From JAICXG01 sp036825615 (GTDB taxonomy: Bacteria > Verrucomicrobiota > Verrucomicrobiia > Chthoniobacterales > UBA10450): 64,000 nt of DNA. The notes below the pieces were generated by a model. The model saw only the letters and a program-made list of their open reading frames with translations. It made no database searches and was not told the DNA's origin. Position 1 is the first letter of the stretch. Each line of letters opens with the position of its first letter. The DNA lies in the NCBI GenBank assembly GCA_036825615.1, contig DAISXY010000020.1:1-64000 (forward strand), written 5' to 3'. Both the position numbers and the translations under genes were made by a program. This document shows, piece by piece, positions 1-9,512 of this stretch.

Positions 1-3000
1 GGCCGCGATGCTGCGCGACGAAATCGCGAGCCGGCTCAATTATCTCTGCGAAGTCGGCGTCGGTTATCTCACGCTTGATCGCGCCACCCGCACCTTGAGC
101 GGCGGTGAAGTCCAGCGCGTTAATCTCACCACCTGTCTCGGTGCGTCCTTGGTCAACACGCTCTTTGTCATGGACGAGCCGAGCGTCGGGCTTCATCCGC
201 GCGACATCGCCCGACTCGTGCGCGTGATGCGCAACCTGCGCGACAAAGGCAATACCCTGCTCGTGGTCGAGCATGAAGAAGCGATCATCCGCGCCGCCGA
301 TCATTTGCTTGATATCGGTCCCGGCCGCGGGGAAAAAGGCGGCGAGCTGGTCTACAGCGGAACGCTCGCCGATTTCATTGGAGCCGGCGCGCCCTCGCGC
401 CGCGGTTCGGCCCGTAGCGCGCAGCGGCCCGGGGGCGGGCCGTCTCCATCGCTGACCCGCGATTATCTTTCCGGAGAACGATCGATCCCGCTTTCTAAAC
501 GCCGGCGCCAGTTCACCCACGCGCTCAAGATCAAAGGCGCCACTCAGCACAACCTCAAAAACATCGACCTCGAGATTCCGTTAGGCATTTTCACCTGCGT
601 CACCGGCGTCTCCGGTTCAGGCAAATCCACTCTCATCCACGAGGTGCTGTATCAAAATCTCCTCCGCGCCCGCGGCAGCGGAACCGAAGAAGCCGGCGCG
701 TGCAGGAGCATCACTGGAATGCATCGCATCGGCGAAGTCGTGATGGTCGATCAATCGCCCCTTTCCCGCACCCCGCGTTCGACTCCGATTCTGTATCTCG
801 GGGTTTACGACCGGGTGCGCGAACTCTTCGCCGCCCAACCCGAAGCGATGGCCCAGGGGCTGACCGCGAGCGCCTTTTCCTTCAACTCCGGCGGCGGGCG
901 TTGTGAGCGCTGCGGCGGGACCGGGTTCGAGAAAATCGAAATGCAATTCCTGAGCGATCTCTACGTCCGTTGCGCGGAATGCGAAGGCCGGCGTTTCCAG
1001 CCGCATGTCCTGAAAGTGAAACTGCACGGCCGTTCGATTCACGATCTGCTCGAGATGACGGTGAGCGAGGCGATCGAGTTTTTCGAGTCGTTAGGCGAAT
1101 CCGAGACCCTTGCCCGCCCGCTTCAAGTTTTGGAGGAAGTCGGGCTTGGTTATCTCAAGCTGGGTCAGCCGCTCAACACCCTTTCCGGCGGCGAATCGCA
1201 GCGGCTCAAGCTCGTCCGACACCTGACCGAAGCAGCCAACGGGCGGGGAGGAAACAACGCCCTTTTCATCTTCGACGAGCCAACGACCGGGCTCCACTTC
1301 GACGATGTCGCGCTGCTCGTTAGGCTGTTTCAGCGCCTCGTTGATGCCGGGAACTCGATCGTGGTGATCGAGCACAACCTCGAAGTGATCAAGTGCGCCG
1401 ATTGGATCATCGATCTCGGACCGGAAGGAGGCGAGGAAGGTGGCGAAGTGGTCGCGATTGGTAGGCCGGAGGAGATCGCCAGGAACGAGCGCTCGCACAC
1501 CGGCCGTTATCTTCGCGTCATTCCGAGCGCAGCCGAGGGATCCCGTGGAGTTTCCTTGCAGCAAGGCTTCACGGTTGTTCCGCGGGATCCTTCGACTGCG
1601 CTGCGCTTCGCTCAGGATGACGAAATGTTGCGAGCCGCGGAAACTTCGCCGCGCTACGGCTCGAACGGCCACACCCGCGCAATCGCGATCCACGGCGCGC
1701 GCGAGCACAACCTCAAGAACCTTTCCCTCGCCATCCCGCGCGACCAAATGGTCGTGATAACCGGTCTGAGCGGCTCGGGCAAATCGACCGTCGCCTTCGA
1801 TCTCCTCTTCGCCGAAGGCCAGCGCCGTTTCCTCGACAGCATGTCGCCTTACGCCCGGCAATTCGTCGAGCAGCTCGAAAAACCCGATGTCGATCTGATC
1901 GAAGGTCTGCCGCCGACGGTCGCGATCGAGCAGCGCGTCACCCGCGGCGGGGGAAAATCAACCGTCGCGACCGTGACCGAGGTTTACCATTTCCTCCGGC
2001 TCCTCTTTGCCAAAACCGGCATCCAGTTCTGCCCGGATTGCGATCTGCCGGTGGAAAAGCAAAGCCTCGCCGGAATCGTTAGGCAGGTCGAAACCGCGGC
2101 GCGGCGCGGGCCGCTGACCGTGCTCGCTCCGCTGGTCAAGGCACGGAAAGGATTTCACACCGAAGTCGCGCGCTGGGCGGAGCGGCAGGGTTTTGAAACC
2201 CTCCTCGTCGATCGGCGGCTCGTTCCAATTTCGGAGTTCAAGAAACTCGAGCGTTTCAAGGAACACACCATCAGCGTCGTGGTCGGCACGATCGACAGGA
2301 AACGCATCCTGAAAGCGCGCAATCTCGTGCAACGCGCGCTCGAGATCGGCCGCGGCACCGCGCATCTCCTCGACGCGAAGAACCGCCTGACGACGATGAG
2401 CACGGAAATGAGCTGCCCCGGTTGCGGCCGCGCCTTTGAGGAACTCGATCCACGGCTTTTCTCCTTCAACTCGCCTCACGGCTGGTGCGAGACCTGCAGC
2501 GGATTCGGCGAGATCTGGAACGAGACGGTCCAGCACCGCGATGCGGAGGGTGGCGAGTCGCAACTCGAGAGTGAGCTCGAGGCGGAGAAGGAGTTCGAGC
2601 AAGTCGAGGCGGAAGAAGCCCGGCCGTGCCCCGATTGCCACGGCGCGCGTTTGAATGCGACCGCACGGCACGTCCGGGTGCACGGCGTGACGATTGACCA
2701 GTTCAACGAACGTTCGGCGGCCGAAGCACTCGCGCTCGTGCGCAAGTTGCGTTTTCGCGGGAACGAGAAAGTGATCGCGCAGGATTTGATTCCCGAGATC
2801 GAGCAGCGGCTCGGTTTTATGGAGAACGTCGGCCTCGGCTATCTCGCGCTCGGGCGTTCCGCGAAAACCCTCAGCGGTGGGGAATCGCAACGCATTCGGC
2901 TCGCGGCGCAGCTTGGCTCGAATCTGCGCGGCGTGCTTTACGTGCTCGACGAGCCGACCATCGGCCTGCACGCCCGCGATAACCTGCGGCTCCTCGACAC

Positions 3001-4345
3001 CCTGGCCGCGCTCCGGCAAAAAGGGAATTCGTTAGTCATCGTTGAGCACGACGAGGAAACGATCCGCCGGGCCGACCACATCATCGATCTGGGGCCGAGC
3101 GCCGGGGTGCAGGGCGGGGAACTGGTTGCGCAGGGTTCGTTAGGCGAAATCGAGCGCAGCGCGCAGTCGCAAACCGCCCGTTGTTTGCGGACGCCGCTTT
3201 GTCATCCGGTCCGGAAAATACGGCGCTCGTTAGGCGAGGTGGAGGATTGGCTGGAGATTCGCGCCGCCCATGCCAACAACCTGAAGAACATCGACGCCAG
3301 GTTTCCCATCGGCCGGCTCTCAGTCATCACCGGCATTTCCGGCTCCGGTAAATCCACCCTGATGCGTTCTGTTCTCCTCCCGGCGGTGCAGGAGGCACTT
3401 CGCCTGGCATCACCCAAAAAGAAAAGTTCGTCGCGCTGGAACAGCGCGACCAGCCCCGAAAGCGTTCGGGGCGCTACCCAGCTCGCCGGCGCCGATCCGT
3501 TGGAGGCGATTTACGAGGTCGATCAGTCGCCGATCGGCAAGACCTCGCGCTCGACTCCGGCCACTTACATCAAGGTCCTCGACGAGATTCGCAACCTCTT
3601 CGCGCAACTGCCGGTCGCGCGCGTTCGCGGTTACAGCGCGAGCCGATTTTCTTTCAACACCGAAGGCGGACGTTGCGAGACCTGCGCCGGCCAGGGCGTG
3701 ATCAAGCTCGAGATGAGTTTCCTCCCGAACAGTTACATGCCGTGTGAGGATTGCGGCGGGAAACGCTACAACCCGCAAACGCTCGAGGTCCTTTATCACG
3801 AGCGCAGCATTGGTGACGTGCTCGACCTGACGATCGCGGAGGCGGCGGAATTTTTCGCGGCCCACCCAAAGATCGCGCGCCCGCTCTCGTTATTAGCTGA
3901 GACCGGGCTCGGATATCTGAAACTTGGCCAGCCGAGTCCAACCCTGAGTGGAGGGGAGGCGCAACGGTTGAAGCTCGCGACGAAGCTGACGAAAGGGGTG
4001 AGTCGCGCCGCGAACGAGCGCCTGCGCAAAATGCGGAAACCAAAATCGGTCCTCTATCTTCTGGAAGAACCAACGATCGGTCTTCACATGGCGGATGTGG
4101 AGTTGCTCCTCAACGTTCTCCATCGCCTGGTTGATGAAGGCAACACCGTGATCGTGATCGAGCATAACCTGAGCGTGATTGCCGAGGCCGATTATCTCCT
4201 CGACCTCGGTCCGGAGGCTGGTTCGTTAGGCGGAGAAATCGTCGCTGCCGGAACCCCGGAGGAGGTGGCAAAAAATCGCCTCAGCCGGACCGCGCCTTTT
4301 CTGCGCAGAGTGCTCGCGCAGGGTCGGAACAGCCTCTCCTCTTAA
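1..4345 (+). CDS. uvrA: Excinuclease ABC subunit A, tandem double-length form (5' end outside window)
   Basis: The reading frame is open to the left edge, so the true start lies upstream; about 1,447 residues are visible. UvrA is the DNA-damage-sensing ATPase of nucleotide excision repair. Numbering from the ATG at base 8, ABC signatures LSGGE lie near residues 31, 393, 956 and 1313, and Walker A motifs of the form SGSGKST near 200, 585 and 1110. CxxC zinc-module pairs occur near 298, 675, 802 and 1223. This is the end of one UvrA copy followed by a complete second copy in one frame, giving four ATPase domains in the full protein. Fused double UvrA is known in Chlamydia, a PVC relative. The linker between the copies (residues about 503-540) is translated from a palindromic repeat listed separately. 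It is followed by yjbQ on the opposite strand. Confidence 0.95.
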   Translation, partial: AAMLRDEIASRLNYLCEVGVGYLTLDRATRTLSGGEVQRVNLTTCLGASLVNTLFVMDEPSVGLHPRDIARLVRVMRNLRDKGNTLLVVEHEEAIIRAADHLLDIGPGRGEKGGELVYSGTLADFIGAGAPSRRGSARSAQRPGGGPSPSLTRDYLSGERSIPLSKRRRQFTHALKIKGATQHNLKNIDLEIPLGIFTCVTGVSGSGKSTLIHEVLYQNLLRARGSGTEEAGACRSITGMHRIGEVVMVDQSPLSRTPRSTPILYLGVYDRVRELFAAQPEAMAQGLTASAFSFNSGGGRCERCGGTGFEKIEMQFLSDLYVRCAECEGRRFQPHVLKVKLHGRSIHDLLEMTVSEAIEFFESLGESETLARPLQVLEEVGLGYLKLGQPLNTLSGGESQRLKLVRHLTEAANGRGGNNALFIFDEPTTGLHFDDVALLVRLFQRLVDAGNSIVVIEHNLEVIKCADWIIDLGPEGGEEGGEVVAIGRPEEIARNERSHTGRYLRVIPSAAEGSRGVSLQQGFTVVPRDPSTALRFAQDDEMLRAAETSPRYGSNGHTRAIAIHGAREHNLKNLSLAIPRDQMVVITGLSGSGKSTVAFDLLFAEGQRRFLDSMSPYARQFVEQLEKPDVDLIEGLPPTVAIEQRVTRGGGKSTVATVTEVYHFLRLLFAKTGIQFCPDCDLPVEKQSLAGIVRQVETAARRGPLTVLAPLVKARKGFHTEVARWAERQGFETLLVDRRLVPISEFKKLERFKEHTISVVVGTIDRKRILKARNLVQRALEIGRGTAHLLDAKNRLTTMSTEMSCPGCGRAFEELDPRLFSFNSPHGWCETCSGFGEIWNETVQHRDAEGGESQLESELEAEKEFEQVEAEEARPCPDCHGARLNATARHVRVHGVTIDQFNERSAAEALALVRKLRFRGNEKVIAQDLIPEIEQRLGFMENVGLGYLALGRSAKTLSGGESQRIRLAAQLGSNLRGVLYVLDEPTIGLHARDNLRLLDTLAALRQKGNSLVIVEHDEETIRRADHIIDLGPSAGVQGGELVAQGSLGEIERSAQSQTARCLRTPLCHPVRKIRRSLGEVEDWLEIRAAHANNLKNIDARFPIGRLSVITGISGSGKSTLMRSVLLPAVQEALRLASPKKKSSSRWNSATSPESVRGATQLAGADPLEAIYEVDQSPIGKTSRSTPATYIKVLDEIRNLFAQLPVARVRGYSASRFSFNTEGGRCETCAGQGVIKLEMSFLPNSYMPCEDCGGKRYNPQTLEVLYHERSIGDVLDLTIAEAAEFFAAHPKIARPLSLLAETGLGYLKLGQPSPTLSGGEAQRLKLATKLTKGVSRAANERLRKMRKPKSVLYLLEEPTIGLHMADVELLLNVLHRLVDEGNTVIVIEHNLSVIAEADYLLDLGPEAGSLGGEIVAAGTPEEVAKNRLSRTAPFLRRVLAQGRNSLSS
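1516..1622. repeat. REP-like inverted repeat inside uvrA
   Basis: The left arm (1516-1545) begins CGTCATTCCGAGCG and ends GAGGGATCCCG. The right arm (1583-1622) is its reverse complement with a 10-base insertion and ends CTCAGGATGACG. The element keeps the uvrA reading frame and falls in the linker between the two UvrA copies. A related but degenerate arrangement is seen at 44903-45026. Confidence 0.75.
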
Positions 4346-4375
4346 ACCCGGCGGGAGAGCGTTTGCCAGACGTCG

Positions 4376-4795
4376 TCAGGTTCCGATGATCGTTACCGCG
4401 ATCTGCCGGCGATGCGGGGCGCGCCGATGTTCGAAGAGGAAAATGCCCTGCCAGGTGCCGAGCTGCATTCGGCCTTCCGCGATCGGAACGACTTCACTCG
4501 AGCGCGTGAGAACAGAACGAATGTGCGATGTGCTGTCGTCGCCGCCTTCCGCCGTATGCTCGAACCACGGTGTATCCTCCGGCACGAGACGCTCGAAAAA
4601 TTTTTCGAGGTCGCGCCGCGCGCTCGGGTCGGCGTTTTCCATCATGATGAGACTGCAACTGGTGTGCCGGACGAAAACGGTCGCCGTTCCGTTGCGGATT
4701 GCGCTCGCCTTCACGGCCGACGCGACCTCTTCTGTGATCTCGTAGGTGCCTTTGCCGCGGGTCGCGACGGTGAAGCTGGCGGAATGAACGGCCAT
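4376..4795 (-). CDS. yjbQ: YjbQ family protein (UPF0047)
   Basis: This 139-residue protein matches the whole YjbQ/UPF0047 family. It has the conserved HTSCSLIMMENAD stretch near residue 44, then WFEHTAEGGDDSTSH and the GRMQLGTWQGIFLFEHR block before a basic C-terminus. Family members are small trimeric enzymes reported to have weak thiamine-phosphate synthase activity, and their main cellular role is unclear. The gene is convergent with uvrA (30-base gap) and 49 bases downstream of the large secreted-protein gene on the same strand. The start ATG opens directly into the family's first beta strand, so I kept it. The family call is firm; the biochemical role is not. Confidence 0.9.
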   Translation of the reverse strand: MAVHSASFTVATRGKGTYEITEEVASAVKASAIRNGTATVFVRHTSCSLIMMENADPSARRDLEKFFERLVPEDTPWFEHTAEGGDDSTSHIRSVLTRSSEVVPIAEGRMQLGTWQGIFLFEHRRAPHRRQIAVTIIGT

Positions 4796-4844
4796 CGCCG
4801 GCGGCCACGCTAAGCGCAGCCGCCGGCGCGCGCAATCCGGGCAA

Positions 4845-7800
4845 TTAACGGGTGTAGACTTCGACCAGGGCGACCCCGGTTGTGTCGTCTTTCCCCCTCA
4901 CGATCGCAGTGTAGCCGCCGGGCGGGAGCGCGACCGCCATCTCGGCCTCCGCGTCCTTACTCGGGGCGAGGGTGCTGGCGGTGAGTTCGGGCGCCTGCTC
5001 GTTTCGCCAATTGTCATTCGTCAGGGTGTTGCCATTCGCGTCATGCAATTCGAGCATCGGGTCGGCGAGGGCGCCGGCGACGCCAAAGCCGGTCAGCGAC
5101 GGACCCAGCGCCCTAACGATGATGTTGGCAGGCTCCGTTCCACCAACAATGAACCCGCCGATCATGACATTGTCGCCCGTCTCGACCCGGCCGCGGGTGG
5201 AGAGATTGGCGAGGCTGATTTCCGTGCCGCCATCATCGAGGTCGTAAACTTCGACGAGCGCGACTCCGGTTGCGCCGCCATTTCCGCGCAGGATCGCAGT
5301 ATGTGCGCCCACTGGCAGCGTGGCGATGATCGCGGCCTCGAGGTCCTTGGCCGGCGCGAGGTTGGTCGCTTCGATCTCGGACTGCTGATCAGATTTCCAA
5401 TTGTCGTTGGTCGTGACGCTGCCGTTGCTGGCGTGCAATTCGAGCACGGGATCCGCCAATGCGCCGACGATGCCGAAATCACTCAGCGAAGGCCCGAGCG
5501 CGCGGATCAGGACTTTTTTCGTTCCGCCGGCCGGCCCCGTGACGATGAATCCGCCGATCAAGACATTGTCACCGGTTTCCACATTCATGCGCGTGGAAAT
5601 GTTGAGCGGTTTGCCCGATTGCGGTGACGCAATCGCGGGGTCGGCGCTGAGGAGCAGGCCGCTCGACGTGATGGTGGCGGTGCCATTCCCGCTTACGGCG
5701 GCGAAGTTGCCGCTGATCGCACCGGCCGCGAGCGGTGAGAAAGTGTCGGCTGCATCCGGCTCATAGCCGTCGATCAACTTCAGATCGAGCTTGCCGCCTA
5801 ACGTTGCCGTGCCGGTGACGTTAAGCTGATCGAACTCGGCCGGCGAGGCGCCGCCATCTTCCACGATCAGGGTGCCGTCGGCGCCCTGGATGAAATCGCC
5901 CACTACTGAAATGCTGCCAGGAGAATGCCCGGGTGAAAGATAACCGGCCGAATTTGTGAGCGTGCCCGCAATCATCCCGGAGCCGGAGAGAACGCCGCCT
6001 TGAATTGACGCCGTTCCGATCATGAGCAATCCACCAAGATCGGTCTCGCCCGCAGTCTGGACGAACCCGCTGGTCGCGGGCGCGCCGGGCAGCGTCTCGG
6101 CTTGAATGCTGCCGCCGTCGTTCGTGATCAGACTCGCGCCATCGTTGCTGATAATGCTGCCGCCATCGTTGGTGATCAGACTGCCGCCGTCATTCGTGAT
6201 GAGACTGCCGCCATCGTTGGTGATGAGGCTTGCGCCGTCGTTGCCGATGATCGTGCCGCCGTTTGGACTTACGATCGTGCCGCCGTTCGGGCTAACGATG
6301 GAAGCGCCGTTCGGACCGATCAGTTGTCCTCTGTTTTCAAAGACGCTCGCGATCACCGCACGCGGCGCCTCAACCGCAGGCGGGTTTGTCGGTGGCGGCG
6401 GGGGAGGCGGCGCCGGCGTGCTCAGTTTCGAGATAATCCATTTCCCGAAGTTCGTGATCGCGGTCAGCGCGCCATCGAAGAATCCGTCAGGCGCAGGCGC
6501 GCCGAGGGCGTGCGCATTTCCGCTGCTCACCGGCACGGCGACGATGCTGCCGCGACCATTGAGTTTGAAGGTGCCGTAGTTGATCCAGGAACCGCTCATT
6601 GGCACATCGGTGTCGCTCCAGATTGCGACCGTGCCGGTCGATGTGACGGTGGTGTTGAGATTCTTCAAGGCGCCGCCGGTGATGTTGAAGAATTGATTGA
6701 TCGTCAGGCCCCCGCCCGCGCCGGTGATCGTGCCGCCGTTCAGCGCGACCGCATAGACGCTCACGTTTTGCGTGATCGAGACCTGCTGGGTTCCAATGAC
6801 AGCGACGTCGTTGGTCGAAGGAATGCCGGTTGCGCCGAGGCCGTCGTGCCATTTCGAAGCGTCGTTCCAATTGCCATCGCTCACTCGCGTGAAGATTTTG
6901 CCGGCCGGTGGCTTGATTCGGATGTAAACGGGCGGCGCGAAGGCTTTGATTCCGGCGCTGTTAACGCCGTAACCGGTGAGCACGTGATCGCCGCCGACGC
7001 TGGTCACGTACGGGAGGGTGAAACTGGTTCCGCCATTGCGCGTCTCGATCACGGTCCCGTCGTAGAGCAGGCCGATCTCGGAAAGCGTGCCGCTGGTTGC
7101 GAGCTGCACTCCGAAGGTGACGGTGCCGGTCGAGACAATGATCGGGTCGTTAGGCGTGACTCCGGAGCCACTCCCCGGTTCCGGAAACGGCGGCAGAATT
7201 TCCATCTCCGGCCCCGCGCCCACGACCGTCTTCGTCACGCCAACGACATTCGAGATGCTGTCGATCTGGCCAGCATGCGAAGCGACGATCCGGAAGTAAG
7301 TGGCATCGCCCGCCGGATAATTTTTCGTGTTCAGGTAAAAGAGAGTCGGATCGGCATAGGGATTCATTGTTCCGCCGGAGAGATCGGCCCAGCTGCTCTC
7401 GTCGTTAGGCGTGCTCGTCGCCTGGACCCGGAGCGATGTCCCGCTCAGGGCGCTTTGCAATTTGCCGCGGAACTTGATTTCCTGGCCCGGTCCGTTGGTC
7501 GCGAGGAAGAGCGTGACCGGAACAACGTGCGCCGTGCTCGTGGCGAGATCGTAATAGCCGACCACGTTCGAAATGCTGTCGGGGTAACCAGAGGCGGAAG
7601 CGATCGCGCGGAAGTGCATTCCGTTTTGCAGCGGGTAATTCAGGCTGTTGAGAACAAAGAGCCCGGTGCTCTCATCGCGCGTCATGTAACCGCCGCTGCC
7701 GTTAGGCAAATCGACCCACGAACTCGCGACATTCGGTGTCGCGCTCGCCTGGACCCGCACCTTCAAATTGGCCCCAACACCAGTCTGGACGGCGGCAAAT

Positions 7801-8363
7801 TTCAGGACTGTATCCTTGCCTTCTCCGCTCAGGTTCACGCTGCTGCCGTTGACCGTGAATTGCGTGGCCGACAGTCCGCCGTGCGGCGGCGGCGTCGGAG
7901 TCGTTAGGCTACCGATCGTGACCGAGGCGTTGGTCGAGTTGTTGCCGGGATTGGGATCATTATCGAACGGATCGGTCGAGGCGCCGACCAGGCGCACTGG
8001 CGAACCAGCCTTGGTCGCAACGTAGGCGACGATGAAGTTGGTGGACGCGCCGGAGGGAATGTCAGGCAGGGTGATGTAGCGAAAGCCGGTCTGATCGATC
8101 GAGGTCACCGGCGGCTCCGCGGTATCGAACGTCATGTAAACATCCTGCCCCGAGGAATCATCCGGGCTGATGTAACCGTGCATCCCGGTGGTGGTGTCGG
8201 GCCCGTTGTTCGTCACCGTGCAGTTGTAGATGATTTCGTCGCCGATCACGGCGCTTTGCGGGCTGACCGTCACCGTGACGCTGAGATCGGAGGTCGCGTA
8301 AGCCGCCGCCGAGGCGACGAGTGCAAGGGCGGTTGAGAACATTTTGATAAGCAGTTTTTTCAT
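4845..8363 (-). CDS. Large secreted protein with DUF11-like domain, octapeptide repeats and paired C-terminal repeats
   Basis: A 1,172-residue protein with a clear signal peptide (MKKLLIKMF then a hydrophobic stretch ending AAAYA, residues 1-23). Residues about 25-150 resemble DUF11, an Ig-like domain of bacterial surface proteins. Two proline-rich linkers follow, near 155 and 665. Residues about 680-752 are nine 8-residue repeats of the type LITNDGGS. The stretch to about 900 resembles an autotransporter passenger (GSGMIAGTLTNSAGYLSPGHSPGS). Residues about 921-1046 and 1050-1172 are two copies of a domain starting N(I/L)STR and containing VETGDN then GGFIV, with RALGPSL and ending ALVEVY. 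A surface or exported structural role is inferred; no enzymatic motif was seen. It is divergent from the sigma-factor gene across 99 bases. Confidence 0.85.
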   Translation of the reverse strand: MKKLLIKMFSTALALVASAAAYATSDLSVTVTVSPQSAVIGDEIIYNCTVTNNGPDTTTGMHGYISPDDSSGQDVYMTFDTAEPPVTSIDQTGFRYITLPDIPSGASTNFIVAYVATKAGSPVRLVGASTDPFDNDPNPGNNSTNASVTIGSLTTPTPPPHGGLSATQFTVNGSSVNLSGEGKDTVLKFAAVQTGVGANLKVRVQASATPNVASSWVDLPNGSGGYMTRDESTGLFVLNSLNYPLQNGMHFRAIASASGYPDSISNVVGYYDLATSTAHVVPVTLFLATNGPGQEIKFRGKLQSALSGTSLRVQATSTPNDESSWADLSGGTMNPYADPTLFYLNTKNYPAGDATYFRIVASHAGQIDSISNVVGVTKTVVGAGPEMEILPPFPEPGSGSGVTPNDPIIVSTGTVTFGVQLATSGTLSEIGLLYDGTVIETRNGGTSFTLPYVTSVGGDHVLTGYGVNSAGIKAFAPPVYIRIKPPAGKIFTRVSDGNWNDASKWHDGLGATGIPSTNDVAVIGTQQVSITQNVSVYAVALNGGTITGAGGGLTINQFFNITGGALKNLNTTVTSTGTVAIWSDTDVPMSGSWINYGTFKLNGRGSIVAVPVSSGNAHALGAPAPDGFFDGALTAITNFGKWIISKLSTPAPPPPPPPTNPPAVEAPRAVIASVFENRGQLIGPNGASIVSPNGGTIVSPNGGTIIGNDGASLITNDGGSLITNDGGSLITNDGGSIISNDGASLITNDGGSIQAETLPGAPATSGFVQTAGETDLGGLLMIGTASIQGGVLSGSGMIAGTLTNSAGYLSPGHSPGSISVVGDFIQGADGTLIVEDGGASPAEFDQLNVTGTATLGGKLDLKLIDGYEPDAADTFSPLAAGAISGNFAAVSGNGTATITSSGLLLSADPAIASPQSGKPLNISTRMNVETGDNVLIGGFIVTGPAGGTKKVLIRALGPSLSDFGIVGALADPVLELHASNGSVTTNDNWKSDQQSEIEATNLAPAKDLEAAIIATLPVGAHTAILRGNGGATGVALVEVYDLDDGGTEISLANLSTRGRVETGDNVMIGGFIVGGTEPANIIVRALGPSLTGFGVAGALADPMLELHDANGNTLTNDNWRNEQAPELTASTLAPSKDAEAEMAVALPPGGYTAIVRGKDDTTGVALVEVYTR
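6107..6325 (-). repeat. 24-bp tandem repeat encoding nine octapeptides
   Basis: About nine imperfect 24-base units read on the minus strand as GPNGAS/IVSPNGGT/LITNDGGS-type octapeptides. Units are diverged at third positions but some neighbouring units are nearly identical at DNA level, as expected for repeat expansion by slippage or recombination. The period is a multiple of three, so copy changes keep the frame. Confidence 0.9.
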
Positions 8364-8462
8364 GGATTCTGAAGGGATGGAGATGGGGAGGGCGCGGAGA
8401 TATTACCGGAAATCGGCAAAAATTTTTTCGCCTGGCCCGCGGCTCGCTGAACGAAGCGAACG

Positions 8463-9512
8463 ATGAATGACCAGCCGGCCCCGGAAAGCGATCCGCTGCT
8501 CGCGCGCTATCTTGCTGCGCCCGAGGATCGCGCCGGAGCGCACCTGAGCGCGCTCTTTTCGCTTCAGGCGGAGCCGATCATCGCGCGCATCCTCCAAACG
8601 AAACGGCCTAACGAATTCGAAATCGAAGAGGTGGCGAGCGCGGCGCGCGAACAACTGCTGCGGCAACTGAGCCTGCTCCGGAGCGGCGAACGCGCGGAGC
8701 CGATCCGCGATTTCCGGGCTTATGCCGCGAGCGTCGCTTATTCTGCCTGGGCGGAGTTTCTGCGCGGCCGGCACCCGCAACGCGCGATGTTGCTCAATCG
8801 CCTGCGTTATCTTCTGGAAAATCGCACGACCCAAAAAGGGTTCGCGATCTGGGAAGATGAAGAGGGAGAAAAGTGGTGCGGCTTTGCGCGCTGGCGCGGG
8901 CGCACCGGCGGGGCGACACCGAAGCGGCAGTGGTTGCTGCTCGATCCCGCCGCGGCGGCGCGGGAAGCCCTCGGGCAAGCTGATCCCGCCGGCTTGATTT
9001 TGCCCGAAATGGTCGCCGGCTTGTTTCGCTGGCTCGGCGGTCCGATTGAGTTGCGCGACCTGACCAATGTCACGGCCGAGCTGCTCGGATACACGCGGGC
9101 CGACTCGATTTCACGTGAGGAGATGGTCGAGATCGAATCGCATCCTTCGCCAGCGGAAGATTTGGTCTGGAAGGAGTATCTCGCCTGGCTCTGGCAAGAA
9201 ATTGGCGGACTCTCGACTCGACAGCGGCGCGCCTTCCTTCTCCATTTCGATTTCCTGCGCGAGCTGGAGTTGCTCGGAATCGCCTCGCTTCGTGCGATCG
9301 CCGGCGCGCTGGAATTTTCGCCTAACGAATTCGCGGCGCTCTGGAATCGGCTTCCATTCGACGATCTTGCGATTGCGAAAATGCTCGATTGCACCCGCCA
9401 GCAGGTGATCAATTTGCGCCGGGTCGCGCGCGACAAACTCGGCGAAGCGTGGCGAAAATGGAGCGCGGGTAATAAGCGGCCCCAATCCGCATCTACATTC
9501 TTGAAAGCATGA
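8463..9512 (+). CDS. Divergent sigma-70-like transcription factor
   Basis: A 349-residue protein that reads as a sigma factor with a long insert. Residues about 40-110 resemble region 2 (RDFRAYAASVAYSAWAEFLR). Residues about 110-215 are a non-standard middle section. Residues about 235-335 resemble region 4, including LSTRQRRAFLLHFDF and a second helix-turn-helix-like segment DLAIAKMLDCTRQQVINLRR. Its stop overlaps the start of the following zinc-finger membrane protein by four bases, the usual sigma/anti-sigma arrangement. It is likely autoregulated with its partner, which is inferred. The family is diverged enough that it could instead be a sigma-like regulator that has lost polymerase binding. 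Confidence 0.7.
   Translation: MNDQPAPESDPLLARYLAAPEDRAGAHLSALFSLQAEPIIARILQTKRPNEFEIEEVASAAREQLLRQLSLLRSGERAEPIRDFRAYAASVAYSAWAEFLRGRHPQRAMLLNRLRYLLENRTTQKGFAIWEDEEGEKWCGFARWRGRTGGATPKRQWLLLDPAAAAREALGQADPAGLILPEMVAGLFRWLGGPIELRDLTNVTAELLGYTRADSISREEMVEIESHPSPAEDLVWKEYLAWLWQEIGGLSTRQRRAFLLHFDFLRELELLGIASLRAIAGALEFSPNEFAALWNRLPFDDLAIAKMLDCTRQQVINLRRVARDKLGEAWRKWSAGNKRPQSASTFLKA

Noticed and set aside
6107..6325. Possible CRISPR-like array of 24-base repeats
   Set aside because: Units are contiguous without unique spacers and encode an in-frame octapeptide.
6102..7907. Long open frame opposite the large exported protein gene
   Set aside because: Its sequence is low-complexity and mirrors the GC-biased codon pattern of the minus-strand gene, which has a signal peptide and recognisable repeats.
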